NCBI GenBank assembly: GCA_029865885.1
Contig: JARXAK010000079.1
Span: forward strand, 1 to 39,452
DNA: 39,452 nt
From: Rhizobium sp.
GTDB taxonomy: Bacteria; Pseudomonadota; Alphaproteobacteria; Rhizobiales; Rhizobiaceae
Direction of reading: 5' to 3'
Shown one piece after another: positions 8,469-16,364 of the stretch. The translations under genes and the position numbers were made by a program. The notes below the pieces were generated by a model, which worked only from the letters and a program-made list of their open reading frames with translations, made no database searches and was not told the DNA's origin. Every line of letters begins with the position of its first letter. Position 1 is the stretch's first letter.

Positions 8469-10190
8469 ATGCGAAAGCACCTTTTGACGACGACGGCTGC
8501 CATGCTTCTGGCCATGACGGGCGTCGCCTTCGCCGACATGGAAGCGGCGAAGAAATTCCTGGACGCTGAGATCGGCGACATGTCGGCAGTGGATCGTGCC
8601 ACGCAGGAAGCCGAAATGCAGTGGTTCGTTGACGCCGCCAAGCCGTTCGCCGGCATGGAAATCAAGGTCGTTTCCGAAACCATCACCACGCATGAATACG
8701 AATCCAAGGTGCTTGCACCGGCCTTCGAAGCCATCACCGGCATCAAGATCACCCACGACCTGATCGGTGAAGGTGACGTGGTCGAAAAGCTGCAGACCCA
8801 GATGCAGTCGGGCGAGAATATCTACGACGCCTATATCAACGACTCTGACCTGATCGGCACCCACTGGCGCTATCAGCAGGTTCGCAACCTGACCGACTGG
8901 ATGGCGAACGAAGGCAAGGACGTCACCAGCCCGACCCTCGACATCGATGACTTCATCGGCAAGTCGTTCACGACCGCTCCGGATGGCAAGCTCTATCAGC
9001 TGCCGACCCAGCAGTTCGCCAACCTCTACTTCTTCCGTTACGACTGGTTCAACGACGAAAAGAACAAGACCGACTTCAAGGCGAAGTACGGCTACGATCT
9101 CGGCGTGCCCGTCAACTGGTCGGCTTACGAGGACATCGCCGAATTCTTCACCGGTCGCGAAATCGACGGCAAGAAGGTCTTCGGCCACATGGACTACGGC
9201 AAGAAGGACCCGTCGCTCGGCTGGCGCTTCACCGACGCCTGGCTCTCCATGGCTGGCAACGGCGACAAGGGCATTCCGAACGGCAACCCGGTTGACGAAT
9301 GGGGCATCAAGGTCGACGAAAACTCCCGTCCGGTCGGCTCCTGCGTCGCCCGCGGCGGTGACACCAACGGCCCTGCTTCCGTATACGCCATCGAGAAGTA
9401 TCTTGAATGGCTGAAGAAATACGCCCCTCCGGCTGCCCAGGGCATGACCTTCTCCGAATCCGGTCCGGTGCCGTCGCAGGGTGAAATCGCCCAGCAGATG
9501 TTCACTTACACCGCCTTCACGGCCGACTTCGTCAAGGAAGGCCTGCCGGTCGTCAACGCGGACGGCACGCCGAAGTGGCGCTTCGCTCCGAGCCCGCATG
9601 GCGTCTACTGGAAGGACGGCATGAAGCTCGGCTATCAGGACGCAGGTTCCTGGACGCTGATGAAGTCGACCCCGGAAGACCGTGCAAAGGCCGCCTGGCT
9701 CTACGCACAGTTCGTCACCTCGAAGACTGTCGACGTGAAGAAGAGCCATGTCGGCCTGACCTTCATCCGTCAGTCGACCCTCGACCACCAGTCCTTCACC
9801 GATCGTGCTCCGAAGCTCGGCGGTCTGGTCGAATTCTACCGCTCGCCGGCTCGCCTGCAGTGGTCGCCGACCGGCACCAACGTTCCTGACTATCCGAAGC
9901 TGGCTCAGCTCTGGTGGCAGGCAATCGGTGACGCCTCTTCGGGCGCAAAGACTGCCCAGGAAGCCATGGACTCGCTCTGCGCCGAGCAGGAAAAGGTCCT
10001 TGAGCGTCTCGAACGCGCTGGCGTTCAGGGCGACATCGGTCCGAAGCTTGCCGAGGAAAAGACCCTCGAAGAGTGGAATGCCGATGCCGTTGCCAAGGGC
10101 AATCTCGCTCCGCAGCTGAAGATCGCTGAAGAAAAAGAAAAGCCGATCACCGTCAACTACGACGAACTGGTCAAGAGCTGGCAGAAGTGA
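8469..10190 (+). CDS. glpV: Glycerol-binding periplasmic protein (GlpV)
   Basis: A 573-residue extracellular solute-binding protein that should deliver glycerol to GlpPQ. The N-terminus is a clear signal peptide: 'MRKHLLTTTAAMLLAMTGVAFA', cleaved before DMEAAKKF. The mature part has 'ITTHEYESKVLAPAFEAIT' and 'QTQMQSGENIYDAYIND', a lobe pattern typical of sugar-type binding proteins. At 573 residues it is longer than the usual 400-450. Codon use is markedly biased to C-ending codons, as expected for an abundant protein. GGGAGGA lies before the ATG. Hairpins flank the gene on both sides (8398-8422 and 10220-10244). Confidence 0.92.
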   Translation: MRKHLLTTTAAMLLAMTGVAFADMEAAKKFLDAEIGDMSAVDRATQEAEMQWFVDAAKPFAGMEIKVVSETITTHEYESKVLAPAFEAITGIKITHDLIGEGDVVEKLQTQMQSGENIYDAYINDSDLIGTHWRYQQVRNLTDWMANEGKDVTSPTLDIDDFIGKSFTTAPDGKLYQLPTQQFANLYFFRYDWFNDEKNKTDFKAKYGYDLGVPVNWSAYEDIAEFFTGREIDGKKVFGHMDYGKKDPSLGWRFTDAWLSMAGNGDKGIPNGNPVDEWGIKVDENSRPVGSCVARGGDTNGPASVYAIEKYLEWLKKYAPPAAQGMTFSESGPVPSQGEIAQQMFTYTAFTADFVKEGLPVVNADGTPKWRFAPSPHGVYWKDGMKLGYQDAGSWTLMKSTPEDRAKAAWLYAQFVTSKTVDVKKSHVGLTFIRQSTLDHQSFTDRAPKLGGLVEFYRSPARLQWSPTGTNVPDYPKLAQLWWQAIGDASSGAKTAQEAMDSLCAEQEKVLERLERAGVQGDIGPKLAEEKTLEEWNADAVAKGNLAPQLKIAEEKEKPITVNYDELVKSWQK

Positions 10191-10219
10191 TCCCGATCAG
10201 TCCCTGATCGTTGACAACC

Positions 10220-10244
10220 GCCGGGGCGAAATCTACGCCCCGGC
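10220..10244 (+). terminator. Perfect GC-rich hairpin between glpV and glpK, likely partial terminator
   Basis: GCCGGGGCG (10220-10228) and CGCCCCGGC (10236-10244) form a perfect 9-bp stem with a 7-nt loop, followed by TTCTTC. The T-tract is imperfect and the glpK ribosome site (AAGGAG, 10255-10260) follows at once. This looks like an attenuating or stabilising element that lowers kinase relative to binding protein. Confidence 0.6.
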
Positions 10245-10270
10245 TTCTTCAATTAAGGAGTTTGCGCCTG

Positions 10271-11764
10271 ATGAGCGGTTACATTCTGGCCATCGACCAA
10301 GGAACGACCTCGACCCGCTCGATGATCTTCGATCACGAGATGCACATCGTCGGCGTCGCCCAGCAGGAGTTCACCCAGCACTTCCCGGATTCCGGCTGGG
10401 TCGAGCATGATGCGGACGAGATCTGGCAGAGTGTGCTGGCGACCATCGAAAAGGCGCTCGCGGCCGCCAGGATCAAGATCGGCGATGTCACCGCAATCGG
10501 TATCACCAACCAGCGCGAAACGGTCGTCGTCTGGGACCGCGAAAGCGGCAAGCCCGCCCATCGCGCGATCGTCTGGCAGGACCGCCGCACCGCGCGCTTC
10601 TGCGATGAGCTGAAGCACAAGGGCCTGGAGCCGCTTTTCACGAACAAGACCGGTCTTCTGCTCGATCCCTATTTCTCCGGAACCAAGCTGTCCTGGCTGC
10701 TGAAGAATGTCGACGGCCTGAAGGCCGGCGCCGAAAAGGGCGAGATCTGCTTCGGCACGGTCGATAGCTGGCTCATCTACAAGCTGACCGGCGGCAAGGT
10801 CCATGCGACCGACGCAACCAATGCTTCGCGCACCCTGATCTACGACATCGGCGCCAACCGCTTCGACGATGAGCTTCTGTCCATCCTTGAGATCCCACGC
10901 GCCATGCTGCCGGAGGTGAAGGACTGCGCCGATGATTTCGGCATTACGGATGCGTCCGTGCTCGGCGCCGAAATCCCGATCCTCGGCGTCGCCGGTGACC
11001 AGCAGGCCGCCGTCATCGGCAATGCCTGCTTCGAGCCCGGCATGATGAAATCGACCTATGGCACGGGTTGCTTTGCGCTTCTCAACACCGGGCCAGATCG
11101 CGTCGCCTCGTCGAACCGCCTGCTCACCACCATCGCCTATCGCCTGAATGGCGAGACAACTTACGCCCTCGAAGGCTCGATCTTCATCGCTGGCGCGGCC
11201 GTCCAATGGCTGCGCGACCAGATGGGCTTCGTCAAGGTCGCTTCAGAAACCGATGCGCTGGCCAGCAAGGCCGATCCGCATCAGCGCGTCTATCTCGTGC
11301 CTGCTTTCACCGGCCTTGGCGCGCCCCATTGGGATGCCGATGCCCGGGGCGCGATCTTCGGCCTGACGCGGGGCACGGGCCCTGCCGAATTCGCCCGCGC
11401 CGTACTCGAAAGCGTCGCCTACCAGACCCACGATCTCCTGGAGGCGATGAAGAAGGATTGGAATGGCAGCGCCTCGAAGACCGTGCTCCGCGTCGATGGC
11501 GGCATGGTCGCCTCCGACTGGACGATGCAGCGGCTTGCCGACATCCTCGCTGCCCCCGTCGATCGTCCCGTGGTTCTCGAAACCACCGTCCTCGGTGCCG
11601 CCTGGCTCGCAGGTTCGCGCGCCGGTCTCTGGCCCGACCAGAAGGGCTTTGCGGCGACGTGGCGGCGTGATCGCCGTTTCGAGCCCGGCATGGCTGCAAG
11701 TGAGCGCGAGGCAGCGATTGCCGGCTGGCAGGACAGCGTCTCCCGCTGCCTGACCACCCGCTAA
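10271..11764 (+). CDS. glpK: Glycerol kinase
   Basis: A 497-residue FGGY-family kinase that phosphorylates imported glycerol to sn-glycerol-3-phosphate using ATP. Family marks: '[12 protein letters not shown]' at the N-terminal phosphate-binding site, '[12 protein letters not shown]', 'VWQDRRTA', the '[14 protein letters not shown]' FGGY pattern, and the C-terminal '[20 protein letters not shown]'. Length equals that of typical GlpK. The frame is open from 10211, but the ATG at 10271 is preceded by AAGGAG and matches the family N-terminus. It ends the glp locus and its stop lies 1 nt from the stop of the convergent DNA ligase gene, with no terminator between. Confidence 0.96.
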   Translation: MSGYILAIDQGTTSTRSMIFDHEMHIVGVAQQEFTQHFPDSGWVEHDADEIWQSVLATIEKALAAARIKIGDVTAIGITNQRETVVVWDRESGKPAHRAIVWQDRRTARFCDELKHKGLEPLFTNKTGLLLDPYFSGTKLSWLLKNVDGLKAGAEKGEICFGTVDSWLIYKLTGGKVHATDATNASRTLIYDIGANRFDDELLSILEIPRAMLPEVKDCADDFGITDASVLGAEIPILGVAGDQQAAVIGNACFEPGMMKSTYGTGCFALLNTGPDRVASSNRLLTTIAYRLNGETTYALEGSIFIAGAAVQWLRDQMGFVKVASETDALASKADPHQRVYLVPAFTGLGAPHWDADARGAIFGLTRGTGPAEFARAVLESVAYQTHDLLEAMKKDWNGSASKTVLRVDGGMVASDWTMQRLADILAAPVDRPVVLETTVLGAAWLAGSRAGLWPDQKGFAATWRRDRRFEPGMAASEREAAIAGWQDSVSRCLTTR

Positions 11765-11765
11765 A

Positions 11766-13385
11766 CTATTTGTCGATCAGCGAGACCAGTGTCTCGAGCC
11801 GGTCGGCATCCCTGGGCAGCTTGTCCTGACGCAGACGCGCGATGCGGGGAAACCGCATCGCCACCCCGGACTTGTGTCGGGTCGAGCGCGCCAGCCCCTC
11901 GAAGGCCACCTCCACGACAAAACCGTGCTCAGGCTCGGCCCTGAGAGCCCGCACAGGCCCGAAGCGATCGACCGTATTGTTGCGCACAAAGCGGTCGAGA
12001 ACCTCGAGCTCCTCGTCGGTGAAGCCAAAATAGGCCTTGCCGACGGGCACCAGCACATCGCCTTCGCCGGGGATCGCCGTCCAGACCCCGAAGGTGAAAT
12101 CCGAATAGTAGCTGGAGCGTTTGCCATGCCCGCGCTGGGCATACATCAGCACGGCATCGGCATTCATCGGGTCGCGTTTCCACTTGAACCAAGGCCCCTT
12201 GGCCCGTCCCGCCTGATAGCTGCTGTCCAGCCGCTTCAGCATCACCCCTTCGATCACAGGATCGGGCGGTGCCGCCCGCAATTGTTCCAGCTCCTCCCAG
12301 GTCGAAAAGGAAACGAGCGGCGAAAGATCGAAACGTCTTGGTTCCTGCCGTTCGACCAGAGCGCTCAGCCGCTCACGGCGCGCGAGAAAGGTTTCAGGCC
12401 GCACATCGGCATCGCCATCGAACAGAATGTCATAGGCGCGGATGAAGACCGGATAGTCCTCCAGCATCTTGGCCGTCACCGTCTTGCGATTGAGCCGCTG
12501 CTGGAGATCCGAAAAAGTCCGGGTCGGCGCATTTGTCCGCGACGTGCCCCCGACGAGCAGTTCGCCGTCGATCACGCCCTCAAACTGCGCAGCCTCGATG
12601 ATGTCAGGAAACGCCCCCGAGATATCATCGCCGGAGCGGGAATAGAGCCGGCTCCTGCCGCCGGAGCAGGAGAGCTGCACGCGGATGCCATCCCATTTCC
12701 ATTCGGCGGCAAAATCCTTGGGGTCCAGATTGGAGAGATCCCTGTCCTCTATTGGCGTCGAGAGCATGACGGAATGGAAGATCGCCGGCGTCGACAAGAC
12801 AGGCTTTTCGATCCGATCCTCCAGCCAGGCGAAAAGCTCTGTGTAAGGTGGCTTCAACCCATGCCAGAGGCTCTCGATGTCAACGACATCCTTGTCGCCG
12901 TATAGCGCCAGCGCCTGCTTGGTGAGCCTGGCAGATACCCCGATCCGAAGCCCCCCGGTCACCAGCTTGATCAGGGCAAACCGCTCGGACGTATCCAGCC
13001 TGTCGAAAAGTTCACGCATGACGGACCGGGTCTCGTTGCGCCCAAGCCGCTGCAGCCGTTCGACGATCTGGGAAAGGCTTCCCATCTCCTGGTCGCTCTC
13101 GGCTTCCAGTGCCTGCGGTTCCCAGACCAGAGAAATGGTCTCGGCGAGATCGCCGACATAATCGTAGGAATACTGAAACAGGATCGGGTCCATCCGCTCC
13201 AGCACGAGTTCCTTGAGAAGCGCCGGTTTCACGCCCTTGATGTCGAGACCGTCGGTGAGTGCGGCCAGCGCATAACCGCGATCGGGATCGGGCGTCGCAC
13301 GGAAATAGTCTGTCAGCAGCGTGAGCTTGCCGTTGCGGCTGGGTGTCAGGACAAGGCGGTCGAGGAGACGGGCAAAGGCCTTCAT
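11766..13385 (-). CDS. ATP-dependent DNA ligase (ligase/exonuclease repair pair)
   Basis: A 539-residue ATP-dependent DNA ligase. An N-terminal DNA-binding domain (about 1-180) is followed by the adenylation domain with motif I 'EWKWDGIRVQ', in which Lys230 should carry AMP, by 'GVIDGELLV' (motif III/IIIa), 'GVMLKRLDSSYQAGRAKGPWFKWKR' (motifs IV-V) and a C-terminal OB domain with 'MRFPRIARLRQDK'. It belongs to the bacterial ligase type found beside a metallo-beta-lactamase-fold exonuclease, not LigD. The start codon is 1 nt from the stop of that exonuclease, so the two are translationally coupled. An upstream extension of the frame lacks family sequence, so the ATG at 13385 is chosen. Confidence 0.92.
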   Translation of the reverse strand: MKAFARLLDRLVLTPSRNGKLTLLTDYFRATPDPDRGYALAALTDGLDIKGVKPALLKELVLERMDPILFQYSYDYVGDLAETISLVWEPQALEAESDQEMGSLSQIVERLQRLGRNETRSVMRELFDRLDTSERFALIKLVTGGLRIGVSARLTKQALALYGDKDVVDIESLWHGLKPPYTELFAWLEDRIEKPVLSTPAIFHSVMLSTPIEDRDLSNLDPKDFAAEWKWDGIRVQLSCSGGRSRLYSRSGDDISGAFPDIIEAAQFEGVIDGELLVGGTSRTNAPTRTFSDLQQRLNRKTVTAKMLEDYPVFIRAYDILFDGDADVRPETFLARRERLSALVERQEPRRFDLSPLVSFSTWEELEQLRAAPPDPVIEGVMLKRLDSSYQAGRAKGPWFKWKRDPMNADAVLMYAQRGHGKRSSYYSDFTFGVWTAIPGEGDVLVPVGKAYFGFTDEELEVLDRFVRNNTVDRFGPVRALRAEPEHGFVVEVAFEGLARSTRHKSGVAMRFPRIARLRQDKLPRDADRLETLVSLIDK

Positions 13386-13386
13386 C

Positions 13387-14400
13387 TCAATCCCCCTCGT
13401 CTTCGTAGCCGACGAGATGCAGCGGTCGCGCCTTGATGCCCGAAAGTTCGCACCAGCGCACCAGTGCCTCCTCGCGGCCATGGGTCACCCAGACCTCCTG
13501 CGGCCCGACTTCCCGGATCGTGTCCAGCAGCTCCGGCCAGTCGCAATGGTCGGAGATCACAAGCGGCAGTTCCACACCCCGCTGTTTCGCCCTTTGGCGG
13601 ACCATCATCCAGCCGGAGGCGAAAATGGCGAGCGGGTCCTCGAAGCGTCGCGCCCAGCGATCGTTGAAGGCCGAGGGCGGGCCGATCACCACGGCGCCCT
13701 TGAGCGCGCCCGACGTCTTGTCTTCGGTCGTCGCAGGTCGGAGCTCGCCGAGTTCCACGCCCTGCTCGGTGTAATAGTCACAAAGCTTTGCCATTGAGCC
13801 GTGGATGTAAATCGGCTTTTCGTAGCCACCACGCCGGATCAGCGAGATCACCCGCTGCGCCTTGCCCAGCGCATAGGCGCCGATCAGGTGGCTGCGTTCC
13901 GGAAATTGCTGCAGAGAGGTTAGAAGCTTCTGGATTTCCAGCCTTGGCTCCGGATGGTGGAAGACCGGCAGCCCGAAGGTGGCTTCGGTGATGAAAACAT
14001 CGCAAGGGACGGGCTCAAAGCTCGCACAGGTCGGGTCCGCACCGCGCTTGTAGTCGCCTGAGACGACGATCCGTGTGCCCTGTGTCTCGATCTCGATCTG
14101 TGCAGATCCGAGCACATGCCCTGCCGGATGGAACCGCACGGTGACGCCGTTGACCGAGATGGTTTCGCCGAAGGCCGCACTTTGCGATGTGCCGCAGAAA
14201 TCAGCGCCGTAGCGGATCGCCATGATGTCGAGTGTCTGGCGGGTGGCGAGCACATGGCCGTGGCCGGAGCGAGCATGGTCGGAATGACCATGGGTGATCA
14301 ACGCCCGATCGACCGGCCGCACAGGATCGACATAAAAATCACCCGGCGGGCAGAAAAGCCCACTGGGTGTAGGGTGAAGAAGAAGGTCCGGCTTGATCAT
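13387..14400 (-). CDS. Ligase-associated DNA exonuclease (metallo-beta-lactamase fold)
   Basis: A 337-residue protein of the beta-CASP/SNM1-like metallo-beta-lactamase group. The metal-binding HxHxDH motif is 'THGHSDHA' (His37, His39, Asp41, His42). 'FHPAGHVLGSAQIEI' and 'IVVSGDYKRGADP' are the next metal-site motifs, and 'ISDHCDWPELLDTI' with 'VTHGREEAL' close the beta-CASP part. The family acts as a 3' exonuclease with an ATP-dependent ligase in DNA damage response. It lies 39 nt after the DUF2177 gene and 1 nt before the ligase. An ATG 39 nt further upstream is in frame, but the ATG at 14400 (MIKPDLLLH) is the family start. Confidence 0.9.
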   Translation of the reverse strand: MIKPDLLLHPTPSGLFCPPGDFYVDPVRPVDRALITHGHSDHARSGHGHVLATRQTLDIMAIRYGADFCGTSQSAAFGETISVNGVTVRFHPAGHVLGSAQIEIETQGTRIVVSGDYKRGADPTCASFEPVPCDVFITEATFGLPVFHHPEPRLEIQKLLTSLQQFPERSHLIGAYALGKAQRVISLIRRGGYEKPIYIHGSMAKLCDYYTEQGVELGELRPATTEDKTSGALKGAVVIGPPSAFNDRWARRFEDPLAIFASGWMMVRQRAKQRGVELPLVISDHCDWPELLDTIREVGPQEVWVTHGREEALVRWCELSGIKARPLHLVGYEDEGD

Positions 14401-14439
14401 GCCGAGAACATAGGGCGCCTGACGATGACCTGCCAGCAC

Positions 14440-14841
14440 TCACGCCGCAAAGCGGGAGACGGCGTAATAACCTGCGACGGAGGCGGTTGCCGACAGGAAA
14501 GCACCCCAGGCCATGTCGACGAGACTGACCTGCAGCGACCAGCCCTTGAGCGTCGCGAGATTGGTCATGTCATATGTGCCATAAGCGAGCAGACCGAGCA
14601 GCGCGCCATTGACGAGCGCCGTGACGAAACTACCGGCGGAGACGGCAGGCATAACCGCGAAATAGACGAGACCGACCACGTAAAACAGATAGAAGATCCC
14701 AGCAGCCGCGAAATTCGGCGTTGCTAGCAACAGGCTGCCGATGTGCTCGCGATAGAAGCCGATGGCAATGCGCGTGAGCCACAGGTAATCGATGGCGAAG
14801 AAGACCACAGCCGTCGAGATATAGGCGATCACATAAGGCAT
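14440..14841 (-). CDS. DUF2177-family membrane protein
   Basis: A 133-residue integral membrane protein with four predicted helices: about 3-24, 43-66, 69-95 and 110-130. 'AIDYLWLTRIAIGFYREHIG' and 'NGALLGLLAYGTYDMTNLATLKGW' are the conserved family stretches. The biochemical role is unknown. DUF2177 genes occur, as I recall, in clusters with rpoE-chrR, DUF1365 and CFA synthase-like genes, and the same neighbourhood is seen here. A membrane stress or lipid-related role is inferred. The ATG at 14841 has AGAGGGAAG upstream; an upstream in-frame ATG would run into the hairpin at 14856-14875. Confidence 0.85.
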   Translation of the reverse strand: MPYVIAYISTAVVFFAIDYLWLTRIAIGFYREHIGSLLLATPNFAAAGIFYLFYVVGLVYFAVMPAVSAGSFVTALVNGALLGLLAYGTYDMTNLATLKGWSLQVSLVDMAWGAFLSATASVAGYYAVSRFAA

Positions 14842-14855
14842 CGGTCTTCCCTCTG

Positions 14856-14875
14856 GGCCGGGCATTGGCCCGGCC
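14856..14875 (-). promoter_or_regulatory. Hairpin between chrR and the DUF2177 gene
   Basis: GGCCGGGC and GCCCGGCC form a perfect 8-bp stem around a 4-nt loop directly after the chrR stop. In the direction of transcription the ribosome site of the next gene follows rather than T residues. It may trim readthrough from rpoE-chrR into the repair genes, but would not stop it fully. Confidence 0.4.
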
Positions 14876-14880
14876 TTCCA

Positions 14881-15558
14881 TCATATTCCGAGAACCGGCT
14901 GGACCAGACGGACCAGAAGGCTCTTGAACTTGAGCGGTGCATCGGTAACCGCAAGACAGATGCAATCCTCATCCGGTGTCGCCACCGGCTGGTGCGTCAA
15001 AGTCTCGTCGGCTTCTTCGATGTCGCCGCGCTTGAACACGCTCGCACCATCGGTAAATGCACCCTTCAGCACCAGCGTCAGCTCACGACCGCCATGCGAG
15101 TGTTCAGGTACGGGTTTGCCGGCCGGGATCTTCAGCAGACGAACCTGGCTTTCCCTGTCTCCCGTCTTGATCGGGATGTGGTAGGCGCCGCGACCGAGTG
15201 CCTTCCACTTCAAGGCCTCCACGTCGCCGCCGAGGTAGGACCGCAGCGGCTCGGGCAGAATGGCAATGTCAGACGGCGTGGCAATCGGTTTCGCCACCGT
15301 GGTCGGCGAGGAGCCCTGTGCCTGGAGCTTTGCCTTCATCGCCGACCAGCTGTCCGTTGCCTGCGTTTCCTCGGCCGTCACCTCGGTCGCCTCCAGAAGC
15401 TGCCCTCCGGTGTGTTCCATGAAAGACAGCCGGTCACGGCAGGCCGGGCACAGTGCCAGATGTGTCGCAACGGCAATGCTCCAGCCTTCGGCCAGATTGC
15501 CCGTTGCATAATCGAGCAATAGCTCATCGCTGATGTGATGTTGAACGTGGAGCGTCAT
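14881..15558 (-). CDS. chrR: ChrR-type zinc/cupin anti-sigma factor
   Basis: A 225-residue anti-sigma factor of ChrR type. The N-terminal zinc-binding anti-sigma domain (1-85) has the ligand set 'HHISDELL' near residue 8 and 'HLALCPAC' (His33, Cys37, Cys40). The C-terminal cupin (about 115-215) has 'PEHSHGGRELTLVLKG' and 'FKRGDIEEADETLTHQP', giving the His/Glu metal site. In Rhodobacter sphaeroides, ChrR holds sigma-E inactive until singlet oxygen or organic peroxides act on it, and this protein has the same architecture. The start overlaps the rpoE stop by 4 nt (ATGA), so sigma and anti-sigma are coupled. Confidence 0.9.
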   Translation of the reverse strand: MTLHVQHHISDELLLDYATGNLAEGWSIAVATHLALCPACRDRLSFMEHTGGQLLEATEVTAEETQATDSWSAMKAKLQAQGSSPTTVAKPIATPSDIAILPEPLRSYLGGDVEALKWKALGRGAYHIPIKTGDRESQVRLLKIPAGKPVPEHSHGGRELTLVLKGAFTDGASVFKRGDIEEADETLTHQPVATPDEDCICLAVTDAPLKFKSLLVRLVQPVLGI

Positions 15559-16124
15559 GCCCGCTCCTCCAGTGCTGCGCGCAACTTCGCAAAGGCGAGG
15601 CGGATGCGCGATTTCACGGTTCCCATGGGCAGGCCGAGTTCGGCTGCGATCGTGCTGTGGGATGCTTCTCTGTAGAATGACATTTTGAGGAGTTCGAGCT
15701 GTTCGGGTGGTAGGGTTTCCATGGCGCGCCGGAGGCGGTCAGCCTCTTGCTTGCCTTCGAATTCGACATCGGCCGCCGGCACGTCGTCAGGCACGAAGGC
15801 CGGATCAGACGGGTCGAAGGTCGGCCGTCTTTCGCGCCGGAAGGCGTCGATGCGTTGATTTCTGGCGATGGTGAAAATCCAGCTGGAGACATTGCCCCGG
15901 GTGGGGTCGAATTGCTCGGCCTTGTTCCAGACCGCCAGCATGGTTTCCTGCATCAATTCTTCTGCGGCCTGCCCGTCACGGGCGAGCTTCGCCATGTAGG
16001 CGCGCACCTTGGGACCATAGTATTTGAAAAGTGCCTCAAAGGCTTCGACGTCTCTGTCGCGACCGACGGCGGCCAGAAGCTGCGAGAAGTTACGCTGGTC
16101 CAGTTCTTCCACCGACTCGGTCAT
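15555..16124 (-). CDS. rpoE: ECF sigma factor of the ChrR-controlled (singlet oxygen) group
   Basis: A 189-residue ECF sigma factor. Region 2 (about 22-95) includes 'ALFKYYGPKVRAYM', 'AEELMQETMLAVW' and 'SSWIFTIARNQRIDAFRR'. Region 4 (about 130-185) has 'LPPEQLELLKMSFY' and the helix-turn-helix 'STIAAELGLPMGTVKSRIRLA'. Pairing with a ChrR-type anti-sigma places it in the group described for R. sphaeroides RpoE, activated by singlet oxygen. The frame stays open 59 codons further upstream, but that part would cover the promoter at 16239-16267, and the ATG at 16124 gives the family N-terminus. It is the first gene of a five-gene run to the DNA ligase. Confidence 0.92.
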   Translation of the reverse strand: MTESVEELDQRNFSQLLAAVGRDRDVEAFEALFKYYGPKVRAYMAKLARDGQAAEELMQETMLAVWNKAEQFDPTRGNVSSWIFTIARNQRIDAFRRERRPTFDPSDPAFVPDDVPAADVEFEGKQEADRLRRAMETLPPEQLELLKMSFYREASHSTIAAELGLPMGTVKSRIRLAFAKLRAALEERA

Positions 16125-16238
16125 CGAAACGCTTTTTTTCCCTCGTTTGAGCGACGCCACGACCTGCTGCCGTGCTGTTCGCCCGGGGTCATTGTGGCAC
16201 GCATCTGCCGAGATGTGTATCGCGTTCATCATGAAGCG

Positions 16239-16267
16239 GTTTACGCCGCTGTCCGTTGCCCGGATCA
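16239..16267 (-). promoter_or_regulatory. Putative autoregulated sigma-E promoter of rpoE-chrR
   Basis: On the minus strand TGATCC (16262-16267) is separated by exactly 17 nt from GTAAAC (16239-16244). TGATCC is the -35 element I recall for R. sphaeroides sigma-E promoters. Transcription would start near 16232, giving a leader of roughly 108 nt. The same GATCC-17-GTAA design occurs on the opposite strand at 16294-16322. Confidence 0.6.
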
Positions 16268-16293
16268 CTGCAGATGAATTTATTCGCGTTGAT

Positions 16294-16322
16294 CGATCCA
16301 TTCAGAATTGCCTTGCGTAATC
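16294..16322 (+). promoter_or_regulatory. Putative sigma-E promoter of the lipid-modification operon
   Basis: CGATCC (16294-16299) and GTAATC (16317-16322) are separated by 17 nt, matching the divergent rpoE promoter in spacing and in core bases. Transcription would begin near 16329, 36 nt before the first ATG. The shared design suggests that RpoE controls both operons. Confidence 0.55.
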
Positions 16323-16364
16323 ATGGACAAATCCATTGGATGATAAAGCGACAAAGGGCGGGTA

